Shown here: piece after piece, positions 1-9,117 of the stretch | Layout of the letters: each line of letters begins with the position of its first letter | How positions within the stretch are numbered: position 1 is the stretch's first letter | Source of the DNA: Mediterraneibacter faecis JCM 15917 | GTDB taxonomy: Bacteria > Bacillota > Clostridia > Lachnospirales > Lachnospiraceae | Direction of reading: 5' to 3' | Assembly: GCA_001312505.1 (NCBI GenBank) | Contig: BBDW01000001.1 | Location: 434,001-498,000 of the forward strand | Length of the DNA stretch: 64,000 bases | Notes under the pieces: generated by a model | Seen by the model: the letters and a program-made list of their open reading frames with translations, nothing else | Database searches by the model: none | Told to the model about the DNA's origin: nothing | Program-made: the position numbers and the translations under genes

Positions 1-1
1 A

Positions 2-139
2 TTTCTGCTTCGTGGGAAAACCAAAGTGAAACTGGAGATTCTTTTATTGTGTATGGGATATAATTTGAATAAGTTGCATGCAAAAATACAGAATGAGCGA
101 ACAGGAAGCCACCTATTTCCAGTAAAAGAAACCGCATAA
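2..139 (+). pseudogene. C-terminal fragment of an IS1182-type transposase
   Basis: An open frame enters from the left edge and ends at TAA 137-139, giving 45 residues. It begins FLLRGKTKVKLEILLLC, continues through GYNLNKLHAK, and ends HLFPVKETA. The RGK...F/L-L-C...NL-KL pattern is what the last helix of IS1182/IS4-like DDE transposases looks like; I recognise the family from this tail only, and the catalytic residues lie outside the window. It is one of only two plus-strand coding features here and has its own terminator just downstream, as expected for the end of an insertion sequence. It may be an intact element cut by the window edge rather than a pseudogene. Confidence 0.5.
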
Positions 140-182
140 AAAGGCGAAAAACTGGTAGCTTTATTAAAGTACGCAAAAAATT

Positions 183-223
183 GGAAAGAATCAACAGTTC
201 AAAAGATTCTTTCCGATTTTTTT
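183..223 (+). terminator. Rho-independent terminator
   Basis: A perfect 10-bp inverted repeat, GGAAAGAATC (183-192) and GATTCTTTCC (205-214), with a 12-nt loop, is followed by a seven-T tract (217-223). It lies just after the transposase fragment on the same strand. Confidence 0.75.
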
Positions 224-252
224 ACATATGATAGAGCGAGGGCATCACTCTA

Positions 253-1029
253 TCATCTAATCTGATGATTTTGCGACACCCTCTTCATACATTCATTATA
301 GCTTTTATCATCCATTTTATTTGCCCCCCAAACAGCCGCTGCATTCGACCTTACAAGCAGTTCTTCTACAGGCAGACCAATCGGACAAATATCATGACAA
401 GATAACGACTTCCCGCATCCTTCAAAAAATCTCTTCTTATATTCAGCAGAAATCTCATTCAAATGAGTGCTTTCCTGTTCTTCATTCAGAATCCGAAATG
501 CGTTGACTGCAGCAACAGTGCCTGCGAAAGTCCCATTTGCAGAGAAGTTAGGACACACTTCAAGGCAGCAGCCACACATCAGACAGCGTGCCGACTGGTA
601 TCTCGGTTCATGTGTCCACGGATTCATATAAGCTTCACTTTCAAGCCAAAGGTTCAGTTTTTTCAAATTTTCAAACAAAATTGACCGGTCAACGATCAAA
701 TCTCTTACAAGCGGAAATTTGCTTAAAGGTTTCAAGGTGATTGTAGAACCTTTTAACGTATGTAGAAATGTAGAGCATGCCAGCCTCGGACGTTCGTTAA
801 TCAGCATGGCGCAAGCCCCACATTTTCGCACCATACAGCTACATTCCCAGCTGATGGGAGTAACTATATTCCCTGAATTATCTTTCAAAGGTGTTCTACT
901 GTTCAATTCCTTTAGAACATTGGCAACAGAGCTGTTTTTGCTTCCGTCAAACTCAAATTCCTGCCAATAACTGTCTGATTTCTGACTCTCCTGCCGCCTG
1001 ATTCTTATTTTATATATCAAGTGAATCAC
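253..1029 (-). CDS. frdB: Fumarate reductase/succinate dehydrogenase iron-sulfur subunit
   Basis: This is the electron-transfer subunit that passes electrons between the membrane anchor and the flavoprotein. The N-terminal half holds a plant-ferredoxin-type [2Fe-2S] site (WECSCMVRKCGACAM, about residues 62-76). The C-terminal half has the dicluster pattern CLMCGCCLEVCPN (about 151-163) and a final C..S-C-HDICP cluster (about 206-215). Length (258 aa) is normal for the family. The GTG start (1027-1029) overlaps the frdA stop in GTGA, so the two are translationally coupled. The stop codon sits inside an inverted repeat, TGATAGAG (229-236) and CTCTATCA (248-255), which may stabilise the mRNA end; I see no T tract after it. 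A C6 run at 324-329 adds or preserves a glycine in AAVWGANK near the C-terminus. It is the last gene of a three-gene operon. Confidence 0.9.
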   Translation of the reverse strand: MIHLIYKIRIRRQESQKSDSYWQEFEFDGSKNSSVANVLKELNSRTPLKDNSGNIVTPISWECSCMVRKCGACAMLINERPRLACSTFLHTLKGSTITLKPLSKFPLVRDLIVDRSILFENLKKLNLWLESEAYMNPWTHEPRYQSARCLMCGCCLEVCPNFSANGTFAGTVAAVNAFRILNEEQESTHLNEISAEYKKRFFEGCGKSLSCHDICPIGLPVEELLVRSNAAAVWGANKMDDKSYNECMKRVSQNHQIR

Positions 1030-2575
1030 CGCCTTTCTGGAACAGGTACAAAGGAAATCTGTATCTGCTTTCCATCAAATCTGGCTACCGTTGTTTTAAG
1101 GTAATCATCGTCATTGCTCTTCGGATAATCCTCCCGCCAGTGTGCACCACGGCTTTCTTTTCTTGCAAGAGCACTCTTTAGAACTGCCATGCCAAGCAAT
1201 GGAAGATTTCCTGTCAGCGCTTGTACCGTTTGAATCCCATTTAACAACGTATTCTCATTTCTGACAACGCCCATAGTCTCCTGCATCACTTTGTTTAATT
1301 GCTTTATTTCTGAAATTTGAGACGCTGGTGGAAAATCTATCTGTGTCGCACAAGATAGATCTACTACATCTGCCTGTTCGCATGCTGATTTTGCCGCAAC
1401 ACGTCCTCCGTATAACGCTCCTAACAGAGAATTTCCACCAAGACGGTTGGCACCATGATATTGGGCACAGCATTCTCCGGCAGCGCAAAGATTCTGAATC
1501 GGCGTTCTGTGCTGCTCATCCACCAGGATGCCTCCCATAAAATAGTGAATTCCCGGTAAAACAGACACCGGTTCTTTTCGTATATCTTTATGCAGATAGG
1601 TCATACAATCATCTGCCAGACCAGATAGCTTATTTGAAATAATCTCCTCCGATATTTCCGTCATGTCAAGAAATACCTCTGATTCATGGCTGACCTTCCA
1701 TATCTCTCTGGCGGTAATATCTCGTGGCATCAGATTTCCAAGCTCCGGGTATTTTTCCTCCATGAAATACCATTGTTTTCCATCTTTCATGGCAAACAAC
1801 CTGCCACCTTCCCCCTCTGGCCGCCTCGCTGATGAGCATGCGTTTTCCACCACATTTCACAGTTGTCGGATGATACTGGATCATCTCGCCATTTGCCAGA
1901 GGAACACCAAGCCGGAACAATTCTGCGGTGACTTCTCCTGTATTGCTCAGCGAACCCGTTGTATTTCCAAACAATCCGTGCATACCACCGGTGGCAACAA
2001 TAACCGCATCCCCCCGGTAATTCCACAGTCTCCTGACTGTATTCATCCCTGATTACGCAGCCACAACAAATATTGCCACACAGACGAAGTGTTAGGAAAG
2101 AATGATGGCTGAACCGTTCTACCATACCAGATGCTTCTTTCCTGCGAACAGCGTCTATCATAACTGTCATGATCTGCTTCCCGGTATCGCTCTGTGCAAA
2201 AGCAGTCCGTTTCTTTTTCTGCCCGCCAAAATTTCGCAGATCCACATCATCATAGCCACTCATGTTAAATTTAACTCCAAGTTTTAGCAGCCAGTGCACC
2301 AGCTCCGGTGCTGCCTGTGTCATTCCCCCCCAAACTGCATTTGGATCTGCCAGACCACATGCTGCCTTTATTGTATCTGTAAAATGTTCTTCGGGACTGT
2401 CGTTTTCATCTTTTGTATTCAAAGCTGCGTTGATACCGCCCTCCGCCATAACAGACTGTGCCCGCTCTGACGGAAGGGAGGAAACCAGTTTTACATTGCA
2501 TCCATTTTCCGCTGCCTGCAAAGCCGCTGAAAGTCCTGCCAGTCCAGCACCTATAATAATAATTGTCTTACTCAT
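1026..2575 (-). CDS. frdA: Fumarate reductase/succinate dehydrogenase flavoprotein (two frameshifts in this sequence)
   Basis: This FAD-dependent catalytic subunit interconverts fumarate and succinate. The N-terminus has the dinucleotide-binding motif IIGAGLAGLSAAL. HPTTVKCGGKRML, EGGRLFAM and the late GANRLGGNSLLGA flavin motif are all present but in three different frames. The frame is lost at the C6 run 2010-2015 (removing one base gives LPGDAVIVATGG) and at the C5 run 1811-1815 (removing one gives SEAARGEGGRLF). A C7 run at 2325-2331 adds a glycine in VWGGMTQ. Reconstructed length is about 515 aa, normal for anaerobic FrdA. ATG 2573-2575 overlaps the end of the membrane-anchor gene by 4 bp, which I prefer to the upstream ATG at 2587. 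If the frameshifts are real the complex would be inactive. Confidence 0.85.
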
Positions 2576-3111
2576 AGATATTGCCACCCAACATAATAGA
2601 AAATAACTGCGCCCGCTATAAACAGAAGGAGCACCGAAAGAATCAAATAAATATCACCCCTTCTTTCTTTATAACTGATGATTCCCAGCGATACGAGCAA
2701 TGGGCGGATATTGATAAAAATATGAACAAAGATTGCCGCCACGAACAAAAGCTGAGTTACCATCTTTACCGTTGTAAAAGGGAACAAAATATATGTCCCA
2801 TTCTGCACCTTTCCAAACAAGCCAATATGGAAGAACAGCAGGATCAGTATTGCCAGTCCACTGGCTCGTCTCGCCCAGAATATGGCGTTCTGTTTCAGAT
2901 ACATTTTTCCGGATTGCTTCGCTGTCTGTAAACTCTGAACTGTCAGGATGACACCAATCACCGTATGCACAACAAGAATACCAACACCAATCCATGCAAG
3001 AAGTTTCCCTGCACTACTTCCAACTCCGTTCAGCATAAAGCTTCCCATGATTCCATGAATCATAAAAATGAGAAGCATTAAAACAGACAAAATCGTATTC
3101 CATTTTCTCAT
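2572..3111 (-). CDS. frdC: Fumarate reductase/succinate dehydrogenase membrane anchor (cytochrome b-type subunit)
   Basis: 179 residues with five hydrophobic segments, starting MRKWNTILSVLMLLIF. Histidines fall within or beside the helices (FMIHGIMG, LVVHTVIG, LFFHIGLF, IFVHIFIN), as expected for haem ligation in a diheme SdhC/FrdC-type anchor that exchanges electrons with the quinone pool. It is the first recognisable gene of the frd operon and overlaps frdA by 4 bp. The assignment rests on topology, His spacing and context. Confidence 0.8.
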   Translation of the reverse strand: MRKWNTILSVLMLLIFMIHGIMGSFMLNGVGSSAGKLLAWIGVGILVVHTVIGVILTVQSLQTAKQSGKMYLKQNAIFWARRASGLAILILLFFHIGLFGKVQNGTYILFPFTTVKMVTQLLFVAAIFVHIFINIRPLLVSLGIISYKERRGDIYLILSVLLLFIAGAVIFYYVGWQYL

Positions 3112-3121
3112 AAATTCCCGC

Positions 3122-3639
3122 TCACCTCATTTCTTCGCTGTCCATGATCATATAGTCCATCTGTGATAACGTTGTAACGTCAATAAAATCATCCGATGCC
3201 AGGAATACATCATACTTTCCACTTACCACTCTTGATAGCATCATTGTGTTACTGTACTCTTTCAGATCTACGGAAAAACCGGCCTGTTTCAATCTGTCAC
3301 AGAGTTTCTTAGCATAACTGACAAGCGGATAATCCGTCTCAGATACATATAACCGAAAACTAATGTCCGTTTTCATGAGATCTGTTTCATTTGTTTCCGA
3401 ATCGTCCAGTGCCAATTCTTTTAATTTATTCCGGGTGTTCTCGTTGTCGAGACCATCTGACATCATATTAATACCGAGAACATAAGAGCCTTCCAACTGT
3501 GCGGAGCTTGAGCCGCCTTTTTTGACTTCGGTGTTGCTCCTGTGACTGCATCAATCATAGAAGGCGGTGAATGTAAAATGGCACCAAAACCTACAAGAAA
3601 AACAATCGTAACAACTAACAGAATCAGTTTTCGTTTCAC
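3122..3639 (-). CDS. Membrane-anchored or secreted protein, possible solute-binding-like fragment (one frameshift)
   Basis: I do not recognise a precise family. A GTG start (3637-3639) behind GAGGTGGGAAT gives a hydrophobic N-terminus (KRKLILLVVTIVFLVGFG), then SMIDAVTGATPKSKK. The rest lies in another frame. One missing A in the A6 run near 3508-3513 would join it to GGSSSAQLEGSYVLGINMMS. The C-terminal 90 residues (ISFRLYVSETDYPLVSYAKK, LKQAGFSVDLKEYSN, GKYDVFLASDDFID) resemble the last lobe of family 5 peptide-binding proteins, where such a segment closes the ligand site, but the protein is far too short (about 172 aa) for a complete one. It sits 10 bp upstream of frdC and is probably co-transcribed with the frd genes. 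Confidence 0.55.
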
Positions 3640-3655
3640 ATTCCCACCTCATTTC

Positions 3656-5786
3656 CTATTCTTTCAAAATTCTCATTGCGTTCAAAACAGCAATTATGGT
3701 AACGCCTACATCACCAAATACAGCTTCCCACATTCCCGCAATACCAAGAGCGCCAAGAATCAGGAACACACTTTTAATCCCAAGAGCAATCACTATATTC
3801 TGCATGACAATCTGTTTTGTCGCTTTTGCTACTTCAATCGCATCCACCAGCTTAGACGGTTCATCTGTCATCAGAACTACATCTGCTGCTTCAATGGCCG
3901 CATCCGAACCAAGCCCACCCATTGCAATACCAACATCTGCACGGGCAAGGACAGGAGCGTCATTGATACCATCACCAACAAAAGCCAATTTGCTTCCCGG
4001 TCTCTTTTTACTATCTAAAAGCTCAACCTTTTCCACTTTTTGGTCAGGAAGCAGCTGTGCATAATATTCATCCAACTGCAATTCTTCTGCAACGGACTTC
4101 CCAATTTTTTCATCATCACCGGTAAGCATGACTGTTTTTTCCACGCCGATATGTTTCAGGTCAGAAATTGCTTTTTTACTGTCCGGCTTCACTTCATCTG
4201 TTATCAAAATACATCCTGCATATTGACCATCTACCGCCAAATAAACTTTTGTACCTGCGTTTTCACAGGTTGTGTACTCTATACATTCTGTATCCATAAG
4301 TTTCGTATTGCCAGCAAAAACTTTCTTTTCCCCCCCTGCCATTACACTGATTCCATATCCTGAAATTTCCTTATAATCAGAAATCACTGACTGATCAATT
4401 TCTTTTCCATAAGCAGCAAGAATGGATTTTGCAATAGGATGGTTAGAAAAACTCTCTGCCTCTGCCGCATACTCCAAAACCTGTTCTTTTGAAAATCCAT
4501 TTGCAGGCAAAATATCCGTCACATTGAAAACACCTTTTGTAAGTGTTCCGGTTTTATCGAACACAATAGCGCTGACATTATTAAGTGCCTCTAAATAATT
4601 GCTTCCTTTTACAAGAACACCTCGTTTAGATGCTGCACCAATGCCGCCGAAGAAAGTCAGCGGGATTGAAATAACCAATGCACATGGACAAGATACCACA
4701 AGGAAAACAAATCCTCTGCGAATCCACTCTGTCCAGCCTCCGCCAAGAATGATCGGTGGCAGAATCGCCAGAAAAGCTGCTAAGATTACAACCACAGGTG
4801 TATAATAACGTGCAAATGTAGTAATAAAATTTTCTGTTGGTGCTTTTCGGCTTGACGCATTTTCCACAAGATCAATAATCTTTGAAGCCGTAGATTCACC
4901 AAATGCTTTTGTTGTCTTAATCATTAAGACACCCGTCTGATTCATACAACCGGAAAGTGCTTCGTCTCCTTTATGAACACTTCTCGGAACTGATTCTCCT
5001 GTTAAGGCGCTTGTATCCAGCATAGAATCTCCATCCAATACCACACCGTCTAATGGAATTTTTTCACCAGGCTTTACAATAATAATCTCACCAATGGAGA
5101 CATTTTCTGGAGATATGGTAATCAATTCCCCCCCATTTCTTCTTACTGTAGCAGAATCTGGACGTATATCCATTAAGTCTGATATAGATTTTCTGGAACG
5201 CTTAACAGCCAATGACTGAAAAAATTCACCTACCTGATAGAATAGCATAACAGCAACTGCTTCTGGATATTCACCAATGACAAAAGCCCCAATCGTAGAA
5301 ACACTCATCAAAAAATGTTCATCAAATACACGCCCCCTTTGAAATGTTCCTCACAGCCTGCCATACAACATCTCCACCAAGAATAACATAAGAAACAATG
5401 AGAAAAGCTAACTCGATAGGCAGTGGCACTTTCGCAAAAACAGTCAATGCCATACCAATGGCATAGATTGCTGCACCAATCGCTAAACGAACTGTCAACT
5501 TCTTATCCTCATTGTTATAGGATTCATTGGCCTCCTGCTTTTTTTCCGGTATATAAGATTCCTGTACATTTTCAGAAACTTCCACATCTGGCTCATGGCT
5601 ATGAACAATCGTTTCAATCTGACTGGCTATCGTATCTGCGGCTGTCTGAGTAACATTGATTGTAAGCGTCTGCTTCATCAGATTTACCACTGAGGATTGC
5701 ACTCCATCCAACTCTCCGACTTCTTTTTCAATTTTTGCGGAACAATTTGGACAGTCCAACCCTTTTAATAGAAATATGCGTTTCAT
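3656..5786 (-). CDS. cadA: Cadmium/zinc/lead-exporting P1B-type ATPase (one frameshift)
   Basis: This pump exports divalent soft metals across the cytoplasmic membrane. The N-terminus has a heavy-metal-associated domain with GLDCPNCSAKIEKEV (residues about 9-23). The second part has the actuator TGES, the metal-site motif SCPCALVISIP, the phosphorylation site DKTGTLT, and the hinge GDGINDAPVLARADVG. Length of about 710 aa matches CadA. The frame breaks at the C5 run 5333-5337: with one base fewer, ISKG runs on as RVFDEHFLMSVSTIGAF, an expected transmembrane entry. C7 runs at 4330-4336 and 5128-5134 give GG where one G is usual (VMAGGEKK, RNGGELIT). It lies downstream of the ArsR-type repressor gene, with a second operator-like repeat between them, so it should be metal-inducible. 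Confidence 0.9.
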
Positions 5787-5808
5787 GATAATCTCCTTAC
5801 AATTTGTT

Positions 5809-5830
5809 TAGTTGTTCAATTACTCAACTA
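5809..5830 (-). promoter_or_regulatory. Second CadC/ArsR-type operator, upstream of cadA
   Basis: The inverted repeat TAGTTG-N10-CAACTA shares its core (TTCAATTACTCAACTA on the plus strand) with the operator in front of the repressor gene. It sits 23 bp upstream of the cadA start, and TTATAG next to it on the minus strand could be a weak -10. This suggests cadA has its own controlled promoter as well as read-through from the repressor gene. Confidence 0.55.
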
Positions 5831-5845
5831 TAATGTTAAAAAATA

Positions 5846-6208
5846 TTATTTCTGCCAAAGATGCTCAAATCCCTTGTCAATAATCTCTTTCACATGATCA
5901 TCTGCCAGCGAGTAGTAAACTATCTGTGCTTCTTTTCGGAATTTTACCAGATTCGCTAGGCGTAATGCCTTTAACTGATGCGAAATTGCAGATTTTGTTA
6001 CCCCCCCCAGTAGCACTGCAAGATCACATACACACATCTCACTCTGTTCTAGAGCGTGTAAGATTTGTACTCTAGTTCCATCTCCAAATAGCTTAAACAA
6101 AGAAGCCAACTGGATATAATCATCTTTTGGCTGCATCTTGGATTTCACATCATTCACAATATCCTCATGAATTACATCGCAATTACAAATATAAGACGTT
6201 TTTGGCAT
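5846..6208 (-). CDS. cadC: ArsR/SmtB-family metal-responsive repressor (CadC-like)
   Basis: A 120-residue winged-helix repressor that leaves DNA when it binds metal. The N-terminus carries SYICNCDVIHEDIV, with cysteines as in CadC. The metal-binding helix reads EMCVCDLAVLL (the ELCVCDL motif of CadC/ArsR), and the recognition helix is TKSAISHQLKALRLANLV. A C8 run at 6001-6008 yields LLGGVTKS where relatives have one residue fewer (LLGVTKS-like), right in the turn of the helix-turn-helix, so the printed protein may be wrong there. Start ATG 6206-6208 is behind GGAGGTGAAT. It lies immediately upstream of cadA. Confidence 0.88.
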   Translation of the reverse strand: MPKTSYICNCDVIHEDIVNDVKSKMQPKDDYIQLASLFKLFGDGTRVQILHALEQSEMCVCDLAVLLGGVTKSAISHQLKALRLANLVKFRKEAQIVYYSLADDHVKEIIDKGFEHLWQK

Positions 6209-6226
6209 ATATTCACCTCCAAATAA

Positions 6227-6281
6227 TAATAGTTGAACAATTACTCAACTATTATTATACTTATTTTTAAATTCATGTCAA
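6227..6281 (-). promoter_or_regulatory. Promoter and operator of the cadC-cadA operon
   Basis: On the minus strand, TTGACA (6276-6281) and TATAAT (6254-6259) are separated by 16 bp. Directly downstream of the -10 lies the inverted repeat TAATAGTTGA-N8-TCAACTATTA (plus-strand 6227-6236 and 6245-6254). This is the position at which a bound ArsR/CadC repressor would block polymerase. The ribosome site and ATG of cadC follow about 20 bp further on. Confidence 0.8.
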
Positions 6282-6339
6282 TAAGCTGATGTTAGTTCCC
6301 CATAAATTTTACAATTAAAACCAGCTCTTTATTCTTTTC

Positions 6340-6702
6340 TTAATCTTTTTTCCCAGTATACCGTTTTGGCTTTCTTGTCACACTTCCTGTAAATTCCAAA
6401 TTTGTAACGCTGAGTTTATATGTAATTGTCATGGTTTCCATATTTTTTAGAACACATACCATTTCATTCGTTAATTCCGGCAAGCGTTTTAAACACGGAA
6501 GTTTCCTTTTGGCATTTGCATATACATGTCTTGCGTCAAAATAGAACTGATTATTTGTAAGAATAGATTTTTTTGCATTCTTATAAAAATCCTTGGCCGA
6601 AAGTCTTGTCTCCACTCCTGTTAAATGTAGAAAGTGATCTATTGGAAAAGAAACTTCAAAATATTCATCTCCACAAACATACAGAAATGTTTTACCTGCC
6701 AA
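6340..6702 (-). pseudogene. PBECR4-domain (RelE/colicin-D-like nuclease fold) protein, probably truncated
   Basis: The readable part starts at TTG with AGKTFLYVCGDEYFEVSF and continues DHFLHLTGVETRLSAKDFY, ending KRKPKRYTGKKD-like. FLHLTG followed by LSA..FY is the pattern I associate with PBECR4 domains (phage/ICE barnase-EndoU-ColicinE5-RelE-like fold). Upstream in the same frame there are about nine more residues and then a stop, while expected upstream residues (QYDKVLH) appear in another frame, so the N-terminus is broken. The normal C-terminal portion is also missing. Probably a remnant of an older mobile element. Confidence 0.45.
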
Positions 6703-7329
6703 ATTTTGGAAATATACGATTTCCGCCTATGTAATACCTTGTCGTATTGCGTTTTTCTTATCTACCTTTGTTGCCACTTATACCTCACATGCAAAAAAGA
6801 GTGTGGCATTAAACCACACTCTTCTGAGAATTACTTTTGTAAAAGAGTTTTCTGCTGGTTGTCAGCCTCGGTACCCAGTTAAGACATCTAATGAGATGGA
6901 AGTTTACCCTGCTCCATCTGCAGCTCAACTTTTAATGATGCTCTTACATTGAGAACATTTCTGTTCTTGCTTTTATTATACTCAATCATAAAAAAATCAA
7001 CACAGATTAGCAAATTATATTATTCCGATCCGATCTTCCAAAGGTATAAATAAGGTGTAAATTTTACGTTTCTATCCAAGAAGCCCAATAAAATCAAGAC
7101 TTTTGCCCAGTCCCTTAAACACTGCCGTGGCAAACGAAAAGTACTCGAATGCTCATAATTCTCCTTTCAAAAGGCGCTTTCCTGCTGCCATTTGCAGCGT
7201 TTTGCGCGGTGTTATTTTTTCTTTATGTATTGGTCATTTCTGTACATAAAATGCAAATCTTAGCAAAATTTTGCAAGATGTGTACAGCAATCGTAGTAGA
7301 AACGGAGTAAAAAGCGGGTGGGGGGGTTA
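6703..7329. other. Gene-poor stretch between the PBECR4 remnant and the restriction operon
   Basis: No convincing gene. On the minus strand 6888-6989 reads a 33-residue frame starting MIEYNKSKNRN and ending MEQGKLPSH. It looks protein-like, but has no ribosome site before its ATG and is probably the tail of a lost gene. The terminator at 6793-6822 lies in this stretch. A G7 run at 7320-7326 lies just past the end of the last restriction-operon gene. I see no tRNA, repeat array or insertion sequence. Confidence 0.5.
6793..6822 (-). terminator. Rho-independent terminator (minus strand)
   Basis: AGAGTGTGG (6798-6806) and CCACACTCT (6814-6822) form a 9-bp stem with a 7-nt loop, followed on the minus strand by a T6 tract (A run 6793-6798). 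It would stop transcripts coming from the right, that is from the restriction operon or from the small remnant at 6888-6989. Confidence 0.7.
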
Positions 7330-7569
7330 CTACTCAATTTTGACAAAAATCTCATATCCTTTTTCCAGTTCAATATCGGTCACTATTCCAACCTCACCAT
7401 TGTCTACTTGATCTACATCCTTATCATTAAGCTGTATACTTACAATAGAAGTACAAATCCATTTTCCATCTTTTTTTGCATATATCATTTTTCCAACTTC
7501 CAATTTAACATTGTTAAGTGTCAATATACCTGCTTTAGGTTTCTTAAAATATTCCTCATAAATCCCCAC
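7330..7569 (-). CDS. Small beta-rich protein at the end of the restriction operon (function unknown)
   Basis: 79 residues starting at GTG 7567-7569 (MGIYEEYFKKPKAGILTLNN), one base past the stop of the nuclease-like gene, so the two are almost certainly co-translated. The sequence alternates short beta strands: KLEVGKMIYAKKDG, ICTSIVSIQLNDKDV, NGEVGIVTDIELEKGYEIFV. The order G-x-hydrophobic core, S-I-Q-x-N-D-K-x-V-x-x-V-x-x-G-x-V-G-I resembles the second beta-barrel domain of EF-Tu-like translation factors, but without any GTPase domain. This is a weak shape-level resemblance only. No catalytic motif is visible. Confidence 0.6.
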   Translation of the reverse strand: MGIYEEYFKKPKAGILTLNNVKLEVGKMIYAKKDGKWICTSIVSIQLNDKDVDQVDNGEVGIVTDIELEKGYEIFVKIE

Positions 7570-7570
7570 T

Positions 7571-9017
7571 CTAATTAAATTCTTTGGAAGTAACGAAATA
7601 AGCCCCCCATTTATCTAATGATTCTCTTGTTTCTTTTTTCGTAAATATACCGTTTTCTATCAACTTATATTGATTGTAAAGCTGCCATGTAGTAAGAAGA
7701 CCTCTTTCATCATTTTTAGCATAATCTATTTGATTATCACTAAATGGAGGATTTTGTCTTAATGAAGGCCTTATATACCTTTGATGATTCACAATATAAA
7801 TTGGCAATATTTCTTTGTCACGATGCTCTTTTTCTCTTCTTCGTCTATGTTTTGCTACCTGTGAACATTCTGCATCTGTAGATGTTCCCCCCAATACCTT
7901 TAACTTCAATAATAAATAATTTATCATCTTCCAAAATCTGTATATCTTCTCTTAAAATATCTTCATTTCCATCAATTGCTTCTACATTTGCAAAACCAAG
8001 CCACTTGAAGTATGTACATACAGCTTGAACTAACTTATCCCCCCCTGTTTCTATCAACAAATCATTCAAAAATTTATACTTCTGGTCAATAGCATTTCTT
8101 CTCTCATTCAATGACTTAATTTTCGAATTATATTGTTCTTGAATTAAAGTCCGTTCTTTCTCAAGTTCAAGTATTTCTTTAGGTAAAAAATCTTGTTCTT
8201 TTATCCATTCAAACTCTTTTGATTCAGGGAAAAAATCTGGCAATATTTCTGGCAATACAGATGTTACTAACCTTTCAATCAATTCATCCTTCTTTTCACA
8301 AAACGGAAGCAACAGTTCATAGCCTGAATTTTCTGAATATCCTATATACGAAACTACCTCTCCATCTTGATTTTTTAACAATGGTAAGAAATTAGGATCT
8401 GTAATTGATTTTTGAGAAGTTCTATCCCATTTTGTTGGTAACTCAAAAATTACATTATATCCTTTAACATATTTTGCTATTAAATTTGCAAGATTGCTAT
8501 TGTCTGATATTATTTTCTTTCCGAATTTTGATGTTGCACTAGCTTGAATAGTTTCATATATGTTATGTACTTCTTCACTCGGATAGCTATATTGATTTTG
8601 TTTTAACACTTCTATAATATTATATTTTTCCGAATAACTACTTCCCGCAAAAATAATTTTCAGTACTTTTGTTTTTAACTTGTCTTTCATAATGCTCAAA
8701 ACAAGAGGACTAGGTCTAAATTTTTTCTGAGGAAAACTCAACTCAAATAAATATGGTATACCATCCGGTTCATCATCCTCTAAACAGTGTCTTGTATCAT
8801 TCTCATTTTGTAAATCAATTATGACCACACTATATTCATGCAAATTATTTATCATACTATATTCTAGGTCAACATATCTCTTATTCACATATTCTTCGTA
8901 CTCAACAGTTTTAGCCACTCCCATATCACCAGTTGCAACAATATAATTCTGACTCAACCTTTCTGTTATTTCTCTGTTATTAACTATATATATTTGTGGT
9001 TCTTTATACTTTTCCAT
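7571..9017 (-). CDS. PD-(D/E)xK nuclease-like protein appended to the type I restriction operon (one frameshift)
   Basis: About 481 residues, starting MEKYKEPQIYIVNNREITER. The N-terminal 290 residues are unlike any family I know. A coiled-coil-like helix (EILELEKERTLIQEQYNSKI) separates them from the C-terminal domain. There GFANVEAIDG, EDIQILEDDKLFIIEVKG and SQVAKHRRRREKEH form the D-(x)n-E-x-K core plus a following Q/K helix, as in Mrr/HSDR_N-like restriction endonucleases. The frame is lost at the C6 run 7887-7892; one base fewer gives EVKGIGGTSTDAECSQVAKH. A C7 run at 8039-8045 adds a glycine in ETGGDKL. It lies about 100 bp downstream of hsdR. Likely a DNA-targeting accessory nuclease; the target is unknown. 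Confidence 0.65.
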
Positions 9018-9117
9018 TTATCTTTCATCTCCAATCATAAGAAAGTATTATTCACATTCGTTACCTCTTTTAAATACATTTTGTCTCTCTCCAATCCATT
9101 TCTACTAATTATTTTAT

